From Acidobacteriota bacterium (GTDB lineage Bacteria; Acidobacteriota; Polarisedimenticolia; J045): DNA of 64,000 bases. Positions 57,415 to 64,000 of the stretch are shown in pieces. The stretch covers positions 60,968-124,967 of the forward strand of contig JAGOJY010000007.1 in NCBI GenBank assembly GCA_017994815.1. The letters are read 5' to 3'. Each line of letters opens with the position of its first letter. The first letter of the stretch is position 1. The translations under genes and the position numbers were made by a program. The notes beneath the pieces were generated by a model. That model was given only the letters and a program-made list of their open reading frames with translations, had not been told where the DNA came from and made no database searches.

Positions 57415-60400
57415 TTGAGACGCGCCCTCGCGGTGCTGGTGGCGATCGTGGCCGGGCTGCTCCTCCTGGCGGGCGCGGCACTCCTGGTCGCGCACACGCC
57501 GTGGGTGGCCGGCAAGGTCCGCGAGCGCGTCGTGCGCGAGCTGGTCCGCGCCACCGGCGGCGAGGTCGAGTTGCAGGCCGTGCGCCTGCGCCCGCTCTCC
57601 CTCGGCGCCGAAGTGCGCGGCCTGCGCATCGAGCAGGGCCGCGGCGACCTCGAACAGCTCGTCATCGCCGAGGGCGGCATCGAGTTGTCTTTGACTTCGC
57701 TCCTCGCGGGGCGCGTGCAGCCGACGGCGATCGTCGCCGACGGCCTCGACATCGTGATCCGGGCCAAGCCCAAGCCGCCCGGTGCGCCCAAGGCGCCGCC
57801 GTTCGACCCGACCGTGCTGGCGCTCTTGCGCTCGCTGAGCATCGCGGGCGGCCGCTTGCGTTACTCCGAGCCGGACTCCGGCCTGGCCGTCGACGTCTCG
57901 GGGATCGCGATGCACGGCCGGCCGCTGGCGGGGGGCCTCGGCGGCGACCTGGTCGCCGGGCCGGTCGACGTGGGGAGCGCGACGATCCCGCGCCAGCACT
58001 GGGACACCTTCCAGGCGCAGTGGACCTGGGCCAGCCCGCGCCTCGCGTTGAGCCGGTTCGCCGCCGCCGGGCCGGGGCGGAGCGTGGACGAGGGGCGCGC
58101 ATCGCTCGGCTTCACGAAAACGGGCGCGGTCCTCCGCGGGACCGCAGGCGGCGCGCTCGAGCTGCACGAGGTGATCGGCGAAAAGTACCCGCAGCTCTCC
58201 GGCCCGGCCGATTACCAGGTGAACTTCCGCCTGTCCGTGCCCGGGACGTGGGAAGTCCGCGGGCGCGTGCGCTCCACCGGCGCGATCGCGTGGAGCGGTT
58301 TCGAGATGAACGAGGTCTCGGCGCTGGTCCACGCCGCCCCCGGTCTCGTCGAGGCCAGCGAGCTGCGGGCGACCGCGAGCGAGGGTTCGACCGTCGAGGA
58401 CGGCACGTTCCGGCAGTCCGGCGAGACGTGGTCGCTGGCGCTCGCGGCCACGACCCGCGCCGACGAGGCGTTCCGTCGCCTCGGCCTCGACCCGTCCTTC
58501 GCGTCGGGCGTCGCGCGCGGCGAGCTGCGCGCCGCGGTCGACGCGCCGGACGCGCCCGTGTCATGGCGGGTCTCGGCGCGCGTCGAGGCGCCCGCCGGCG
58601 ACGCGGTCGGGTTCAACGGCGCGCTCGAGGTCGAGGGCGGGGCGCAGGGCGGGCGCGTCGACTACGACGGGACCTGGGGGGCCGCGGCGCTCGTGCTCGG
58701 CGTGACCTGGCCGGCCGCGGGTCCCGCGGCGGCCTGGACGATCGACGCGCGGCTCGACGCGCCGCCGGGCGAGCCGGCGCGACGGACGCTCGCCCAGCTC
58801 GTCGCGTTCGGCGCCTCGGAGGACCTGCCGGTCGACTCGCCGCTGGTGCCCGAGCCGCGCGGCGAGTTCCAGCTGGAGGCGCACGCCGAGTCGGTCGCTG
58901 GCCGGGTCCGACGGGTGGAGGCCACGGGCGACTTCGACGAGGTCGCGTACGGGCGGGAGGCGGTGCAGCGCCTGCGCGGCAGCTTCGCGCTGCGCCCGGA
59001 CGGCGGCTGGACCGGCACGTGGACCTTCCACGAGGGCGAGGACGACGCCGTCATCCTGGCGGGCGAGGCGCTCGGTGAACCGGGCCGCGACGCGATCGGG
59101 CTCGACCTGCGCGCGGAGCGGATGCCGCTCGCCCTCGCGCGCGAGATCTCGTTCCGGCTCGGCGCCACCCCGGACGACGTCCCGCCGCTGCATGGCGAGT
59201 TCGACGGCACCGCGCGCGGCACCTATTCGGCCGCGGGCGGTCCGGAGCTGCAGCTCGACCTCGCGGCGCGCGGTCACCTCGCGGAGGCGCCGGACGGCAC
59301 GCTGACCTTGCAGGGCGTGCTCCACGGCGGCGAGCTGACGGTGGCGGGCGCCGACGTCGCGCTGCCGGGGCTCGAGGCACGCTACGAGGGGCTGCTGCGC
59401 CTGCCCGAGGGTGCGCGGCCGTTCGAGGCCGACGGTGCCCTCACGGCGAGCGCGGCGATGGCGCGGCTCGCCGAGGCGTGGGGCCTGGGCGCGATGCAGG
59501 GGCGCGTCGCGGCGCGGCTCGCGGGGAAACTGTCGGGGCTGGACGACGTTCCGTCCCTCGCCGGCAGCGTGGACTGGTCCGAGCTCGTGCTCGCCGGCGT
59601 GCGGCTGCCCGACGGGCGCGCCGACCTCGAGCCGCGCGAGCCCGGGACGCGCGTGGTGGCCCGCACCGCCGACCTCGAACTGCGCGCCGACCTCGCGGGG
59701 ACGATCGAAGCTCCCGGCGCGGAGGTCACCGCGAGCTGGCTCGACCTCGAGCTGTCCACCTTCCTCGCGCAGCTCGCCGGGATCGCCGACCCGCTCCCGC
59801 TCGCGCTCTGGAGCGACGGCTCGGCCGAGCTGGTCGGCCCCTTGCTCGATCCCGCGCGCTGGGTCGGCACGGTGCGGCTCGAGCGGCTGGACGTGGAGGG
59901 CGCGACGATGGGGGCGCGCCTCGAGGCGCCGGCGCGTCTGCTGGTCGAGGCGGGAGGTCGCGTCCGCATCGATCCCGCGGCGCCGTTCGTGCACCTCGGC
60001 AGCGGGGGCGGGCGGCTGGTCGCCACCGGCTCGGTCGTCCTCGGGGGGGAGGGCGGGGGCCAGCTGGCGCTGCGGCTGGACGGCAACATCGACCTCAACG
60101 CGCTCGAGGTCCTGAGCCCGGACCTGCTCGCCGCGGGGCAGGTGGAGCTGGCGGCAGACATCGGCGGGACGTTCGGCGCGCCGGTGTTCCGCGGCAGCGC
60201 CACGATCGACGGCGGCCGCATGCGCTGGATCAGCGTGCCTCAGGCCGCCGACGAGATCGACCTGCGGCTGCAGCTCGAGGGCGAGCGCGTCGCGGTCGAG
60301 GGCGGGTTCGACCTCGGCGGCGGCCACGTCGCGCTGTCGGGGAGCCTCGCGCTGGAGGGCTGGGTCCCGGCCTCGTACGACCTGGCGCTGCGCGCCGACG

Positions 60401-63400
60401 ACGTGGCGATCTCGCTGAGCGACGGGCTGTGGACCCGCTTCGACGGCGACGGGACGTTGACCGGGAGGGCGGCCGCGCCGGAGCTGCGCGGCACGCTCGA
60501 GATCGTCGCCGCGCGCTACACGCTCGCGCTCGGCGTCGGCCCGGGGCTCCCGTGGCAGCGCGTGCGGACCATCGCGCCGGCGGCCAGCGAGTTCGACCTG
60601 CTCTCCCGCCTCGGGCTGCGCCTGAGCATCCACGCCGACGAGACGCTTTCGATCCGCAACGAGATGGGCCGCATCGAGGCCTCGGCCGACCTCGAGATCG
60701 GCGGCAACGCCGCGCGCCCGCTGGTGGCCGGCGTGGTGACCTTCCTCGAGGGCAGCAAGTTCACGATGCAGGACCTCGAGTACGAGGTCGTTGCCGGGCA
60801 GGTCGTGATGGACGACCTGCGCGGCGAACCGCTGCGGCTGCGGCTCGTCGCCGACACCCAGGTCGGCGGGTACCAGATCCGGCTCGAGATCGACGCCTCG
60901 AGCGAGGGCCTGGATTACCAGGTGACGTCGTCGCCGTCGCTGCCGCAGGCCGACATCCTGTCGCTGCTGATCACCGGCCGCACCCTGACCGAAACCGGCG
61001 AGACCACGACCGAGACCGTGAGCAGCGCAGGCGGATCCGGCGCGATGCCGGCCGACCTCCTGACCGCGACGTTCGGTACGCAGCTGGGGGAGCTGCTCCT
61101 CGCACGCCCGCTGCGCTCGGTGCTCGGCATCACGAAGTTCGAGGTCAGCCCGACCCGCGCGGGACCCGACGCGCGCCCCACGGCGCGCGTCACGATCGGC
61201 CGGCGCATCGACCCGAAGACGGTCGTGATCTACTCCCGCGATCTCTCAGTCGAGGGGCGGGACATCTACTCGATCGAGCGCGAACTGACCCGCTCCGCCC
61301 GCGCGGTGCTCGGCCGCGACGCGCTCGGCGGCACGGCGCTCGACCTGCGCTACCTGTTCCGCTTCGGCGAGAACGGCACACGGCCCGAGGCGCCGGCCCG
61401 CGCGCGGCCGCCGGACCTCGCGCGGGTCGAGATCGCGGGTCTGCCGCGCGGCGTGGACGTCCGCATGTCCCGCGACCTGGAGCTGCGCCGCGGCGATCCG
61501 CTGCCGCGCTCGCTCGTGGTGCAGGCCGCGGAGTCCCTGCACCGCAAGCTGATCGCCGCCGGGTACCTCGAGTCGCGGGTCGAACGCGCGGTCGAGCTGC
61601 TGCCGAGACGTCCCGGTGCGCCGCTGCAGGACCCCGGCGAGCGGCGCGCCGTGCTGCACCTGGACGTGGAGGCCGGCCCGCGCTGGGACGTGCGGTACGA
61701 GGTTCCCGAGGCACAGCGCGAGATCGTGCAGGAAACGCTGGCCGACCTGTGGGCCGGCACCCAGTTCCGCCGCGGCGAGCACCGGGACGACGAGCGGCTC
61801 GTCGAGCGCCAGCTCGCGCGCGACGGCCACGCGACCGCGGTCGCCGAGATCCTGGAGACGGGTGAGCGGAAGCTGCGCGTGGTCGTGGACCCCGGGCCGC
61901 GCGTGTCCGTCGCGCTCGTCGCGGTTCGCGGCGCGCAGGCGGTCGCGGAAGAGGAGATCCTGCAGCAGATCCTCTCGCGCCCGGCGCTCGGGCTCGGGCT
62001 GGACCGGGTGCTGTACCGACCGCAGGTCGTCGAGGAGGACATCGGCGCGATCCGCACGCTGTACGAAAACAACGGCTACCTCGAGACGACGATCGAGCCC
62101 GAGGCGCGCTTCCGCAGCAACGGCGAGGAGGTGGAGCTGACGTTCGTGATCGACGAGGGGCCGCGGGCCCGGATCGGCAGCCTGTCCGTGGAGGGGAACT
62201 GGCCGGCCGAACTCGGCCCGGCGACGGAGCGGGTCCGCTTCCGGCCCGGCGACACGTACAACCCGGCCAAGGTGATCGCCGCCGCGCAACGGCTGCGCGA
62301 GCACCTGGACGACGCCGGTTACTACGAGGGCACGGTCGCGACGCGCCAGACGGTCGAGAGCGGCCAGGTCGACGTCGTCTACGAGATCCACGCCGGAAGA
62401 CCGGCGACGATCGCCGACGTCACGGTGACCGGGCTCGACAGGACCCGCCGCGAGCTGGTCGACCGGATGGTCGCGCTGCACGCGGGCGAGCCGCTCAGCC
62501 GGGAGAAGATCCGCGAGACGGAGCGGGCGCTGTTCCGGCTCGGGTTGTTCCGCCGGGTCGAGATCGGGAGCGAAGCGTTGCCCGACGACCCCTCGCGACG
62601 GAAGGTGACGATCCGGCTCGAGGAGACTCCGTCGGTGTCGTTGCTGACGCTCGTCGGCTACGACACCGAGCAGCGCTTCCGCGTCGGCGCGACGCTGTCG
62701 AACAGCAACCTGCAGGGCCTCGGGCGAACCGGCAGCGTGCAGGCGTTCCAGTCGTCGATCCGGCGCAGCCTGCGCGGCACGATCGAGGATCGGCACCTCG
62801 CGCGCGAGCGCCTGCAGGGGCTGTTGACGGCGGGCGTGGAGGAAGAGGAGCACGACAGCTTCACCTTCACCAGCTGGGGCGCCGCGATCCAGCTCGGCAC
62901 CCCGCCGCGCGGGCAGCGGGTATGGCTGGCCCGCTACACGCTGGAGCGCACGCGGTTCTCGGAACTGAGCGACGACGTCGCGGACTTCGCGCGCGACGAG
63001 CGGCTGGACGCGAACCTGCGGCTGGGCTCGGTGTCCGGCTCGTACATCCGCGACCGCCGCGACGACCCGTTCCTGCCGAACCGCGGCTGGATCGCGCGGA
63101 CCGATCTCGGCCTGTGGGCCGAGCCGCTCGCCTCGCAGGCCGATTTCGTGCGCTGGACCGGCCAGCTCGCCGGCTACTGGCCGTGGGGCGGCCGGACGCA
63201 CCTGGCTGCGTCGGTGCGGGTCGGCCAGGCCTGGCCCTTCGGCTCGACCCTGAGCGTGCCGCTCAGCCAGCGCTTCTTCGCCGGCGGCGTCGACTCCGTC
63301 CGCGGCTACGAGCGCGACTCGCTGGCGGCGACCGAGGAGATCGAAGACGCGGGCGGCGAGTCGATGGTGATCGTCAACCTCGAGGCGCGGTACCGGCTGT

Positions 63401-63615
63401 GGAACGACATCGAGCTGGTCGTGTTCCGCGATGCCGGGAACGTGTGGCTCACCGCGAGCGACATCTGGTCCACCGGGCTGCGGTCGAGCTACGGCACCGG
63501 GTTCCGCTACCGGACGTCATTCGGCGCCCTGCGGGTCGAGTACGGCCGCAAGATCGACCCGCGCGAGGGCGAATCCTCCGGCGAGTTCTTCTTCTCCATC
63601 GGCGAGCCGTTCTGA
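57415..63615 (+). CDS. TamB-Omp85 (BamA/TamA-like) single-chain fusion
   Basis: 2066 residues in one open frame. An N-terminal signal anchor (about 4-26) is followed by long AsmA/TamB-type beta-rich repeats (about 30-960) and a TamB C-terminal (DUF490) domain (about 960-1330; EIGGNAARPLVAGVVTFLEGS, GQVVMDDLRGEPLRLRL, ADILSLLITGR, ending ALDLRYLFRFGENG). Five POTRA-like repeats follow (about 1335-1740) and an Omp85 barrel (about 1740-2066) with FFAGGVDSVRGYERDS, whose VRGY (1962-1965) is the hallmark loop-6 motif, and terminal Phe. TamB normally spans the periplasm and docks on a separate TamA or BamA; here they are one chain. TTG start at 57415 (GAGG upstream). It should work in outer-membrane protein or lipid transport. 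Confidence 0.9.
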   Translation: MRRALAVLVAIVAGLLLLAGAALLVAHTPWVAGKVRERVVRELVRATGGEVELQAVRLRPLSLGAEVRGLRIEQGRGDLEQLVIAEGGIELSLTSLLAGRVQPTAIVADGLDIVIRAKPKPPGAPKAPPFDPTVLALLRSLSIAGGRLRYSEPDSGLAVDVSGIAMHGRPLAGGLGGDLVAGPVDVGSATIPRQHWDTFQAQWTWASPRLALSRFAAAGPGRSVDEGRASLGFTKTGAVLRGTAGGALELHEVIGEKYPQLSGPADYQVNFRLSVPGTWEVRGRVRSTGAIAWSGFEMNEVSALVHAAPGLVEASELRATASEGSTVEDGTFRQSGETWSLALAATTRADEAFRRLGLDPSFASGVARGELRAAVDAPDAPVSWRVSARVEAPAGDAVGFNGALEVEGGAQGGRVDYDGTWGAAALVLGVTWPAAGPAAAWTIDARLDAPPGEPARRTLAQLVAFGASEDLPVDSPLVPEPRGEFQLEAHAESVAGRVRRVEATGDFDEVAYGREAVQRLRGSFALRPDGGWTGTWTFHEGEDDAVILAGEALGEPGRDAIGLDLRAERMPLALAREISFRLGATPDDVPPLHGEFDGTARGTYSAAGGPELQLDLAARGHLAEAPDGTLTLQGVLHGGELTVAGADVALPGLEARYEGLLRLPEGARPFEADGALTASAAMARLAEAWGLGAMQGRVAARLAGKLSGLDDVPSLAGSVDWSELVLAGVRLPDGRADLEPREPGTRVVARTADLELRADLAGTIEAPGAEVTASWLDLELSTFLAQLAGIADPLPLALWSDGSAELVGPLLDPARWVGTVRLERLDVEGATMGARLEAPARLLVEAGGRVRIDPAAPFVHLGSGGGRLVATGSVVLGGEGGGQLALRLDGNIDLNALEVLSPDLLAAGQVELAADIGGTFGAPVFRGSATIDGGRMRWISVPQAADEIDLRLQLEGERVAVEGGFDLGGGHVALSGSLALEGWVPASYDLALRADDVAISLSDGLWTRFDGDGTLTGRAAAPELRGTLEIVAARYTLALGVGPGLPWQRVRTIAPAASEFDLLSRLGLRLSIHADETLSIRNEMGRIEASADLEIGGNAARPLVAGVVTFLEGSKFTMQDLEYEVVAGQVVMDDLRGEPLRLRLVADTQVGGYQIRLEIDASSEGLDYQVTSSPSLPQADILSLLITGRTLTETGETTTETVSSAGGSGAMPADLLTATFGTQLGELLLARPLRSVLGITKFEVSPTRAGPDARPTARVTIGRRIDPKTVVIYSRDLSVEGRDIYSIERELTRSARAVLGRDALGGTALDLRYLFRFGENGTRPEAPARARPPDLARVEIAGLPRGVDVRMSRDLELRRGDPLPRSLVVQAAESLHRKLIAAGYLESRVERAVELLPRRPGAPLQDPGERRAVLHLDVEAGPRWDVRYEVPEAQREIVQETLADLWAGTQFRRGEHRDDERLVERQLARDGHATAVAEILETGERKLRVVVDPGPRVSVALVAVRGAQAVAEEEILQQILSRPALGLGLDRVLYRPQVVEEDIGAIRTLYENNGYLETTIEPEARFRSNGEEVELTFVIDEGPRARIGSLSVEGNWPAELGPATERVRFRPGDTYNPAKVIAAAQRLREHLDDAGYYEGTVATRQTVESGQVDVVYEIHAGRPATIADVTVTGLDRTRRELVDRMVALHAGEPLSREKIRETERALFRLGLFRRVEIGSEALPDDPSRRKVTIRLEETPSVSLLTLVGYDTEQRFRVGATLSNSNLQGLGRTGSVQAFQSSIRRSLRGTIEDRHLARERLQGLLTAGVEEEEHDSFTFTSWGAAIQLGTPPRGQRVWLARYTLERTRFSELSDDVADFARDERLDANLRLGSVSGSYIRDRRDDPFLPNRGWIARTDLGLWAEPLASQADFVRWTGQLAGYWPWGGRTHLAASVRVGQAWPFGSTLSVPLSQRFFAGGVDSVRGYERDSLAATEEIEDAGGESMVIVNLEARYRLWNDIELVVFRDAGNVWLTASDIWSTGLRSSYGTGFRYRTSFGALRVEYGRKIDPREGESSGEFFFSIGEPF

Positions 63616-63917
63616 CGGCTTCCGCGTCGAGCGGACGCGGGCGCGACGGAAAACACTTGGACGAGGCGCTGGGCGTCGAACGTCTGGCTGGCCCGGTGAT
63701 GGAAAACGTTTGGACGGCGCGCCGTGACCCGGACGATCGATCCGAACGGGCGGCGTGGGGCGGCGCCCAGAAAAACCCATTCGTAGGAGCCGGCGCAGCC
63801 AGACCGGCGTGACGGCGCCAAAACGCGCCGACCGCGACACGGCGTCGCGTCTCGGCGGCTCGCGGCGGCTCCCACGTGCCATTCAGTTGTCAAAGAGCAC
63901 GACAACCAACAGCGTGT
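63616..63917. repeat. Intergenic region with short repeats, no gene seen
   Basis: Contains an imperfect direct repeat (GGAAAACACTTGGACG at 63648-63663 and GGAAAACGTTTGGACG at 63701-63716, 14 of 16 identical), a REP-like element (GTAGGAG at 63783 followed by GCCGG/CCGGC arms at 63789-63808) and an inverted repeat GTTGTC/GACAAC (63886-63891/63901-63906, 9-bp spacer). No credible coding frame or RNA gene was recognised. Confidence 0.4.
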
Positions 63918-64000
63918 TCAGGTGAACAACGTCGGCTCGGGGTCGGGGATGCGCAGCTCGTTGCGGTACCAGCGCTGCCACGCCCCGACACCCAGCCGCC
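63918..64000 (-). CDS. C-terminal end of an unidentified protein (partial)
   Basis: The last 27 codons of a minus-strand frame that continues past the window edge, reading RLGVGAWQRWYRNELRIPDPE then PTLFT and a TGA at 63920-63918. The aromatic/charged composition looks like real protein rather than antisense noise. Too short to name. Confidence 0.4.
   Translation of the reverse strand, partial: RLGVGAWQRWYRNELRIPDPEPTLFT

Noticed and set aside
57501..61865. Several long alternative-frame ORFs inside the TamB-Omp85 gene
   Set aside because: Low-complexity Arg/Gly/Ala translations with no family resemblance, overlapping a frame with clear domain order.

Overview
The window is a 64 kb piece of a very GC-rich, diderm (Gram-negative-type) bacterial chromosome. 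An Omp85 outer-membrane assembly protein, a LolB-like lipoprotein and an outer-membrane porin show the double envelope. Conserved housekeeping blocks (TPR-lipoprotein-ispE-spoVG-prs-rplY-pth-rpsF-rpsR-rplI; hisS-aspS; phoH-ybeY-CNNM-era-recO-glyQ-glyS-ppdK) recall Desulfobacterota, Myxococcota, Acidobacteriota and Methylomirabilota-like lineages. The phylum cannot be settled from the sequence alone. No rRNA, tRNA, CRISPR array or intact insertion sequence was seen.

Region 1 (1-19.5 kb) is an energy-metabolism and regulation island. A polyprenyl-phosphate prenyltransferase is followed by an alanine-dehydrogenase-like gene that overlaps a hydrogenase maturation protease. A minus-strand operon (13571 down to 3039) encodes, in order: an HdrA flavoprotein, a QmoC-like HdrC/cytochrome b fusion, a second HdrA-like flavoprotein, MvhD, the small and large subunits of a group 3c-type [NiFe] hydrogenase, a membrane histidine kinase with two c-heme-type cysteine motifs, and a sigma-54 response regulator. 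HdrA + QmoC + (HdrA-MvhD) together equal the domain content of QmoABC, with a hydrogenase attached and no HdrB. A small membrane protein with a sigma-54-type promoter, a CRP-type palindrome and overlapping dyads lies beside the regulator gene. An ABM-domain protein with an iron-type alcohol dehydrogenase, a soluble PAS kinase, CBS and UspA proteins, a second NtrC-type regulator (GAFTDA variant) and hypB complete the island.

Region 2 (19.6-36.9 kb) holds a catalytically degenerate S41/CtpA-like protein, a Ser/Thr kinase, the TPR-to-rplI housekeeping block, small membrane proteins, VanZ, a DHH phosphoesterase, a minus-strand metal-uptake operon (porin, binding protein, permease, no ATPase) and a YcaQ-type DNA glycosylase. 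Region 3 (36.9-57.4 kb) holds a PQQ-like propeller, hisS, aspS, a sortase with its own LPRTA substrate, the phoH-era-glyS-ppdK block, a PIN-PhoH protein, a DksA/TraR zinc finger and an RlmI-like methyltransferase.

Region 4 (57.4-63.6 kb) is one 2066-residue open frame that joins a TamB/AsmA-like translocator to five POTRA domains and an Omp85 barrel. It is effectively TamB and BamA/TamA in one chain. The last 400 bp hold short repeats and the end of a minus-strand gene.

Several genes have a -10-like hexamer only 5-10 nt before the start codon, which suggests frequent leaderless or near-leaderless transcripts. The most unusual features are the TamB-Omp85 fusion, the hydrogenase-Qmo hybrid with its heme-type sensor kinase, and the sortase-substrate pair in a diderm.
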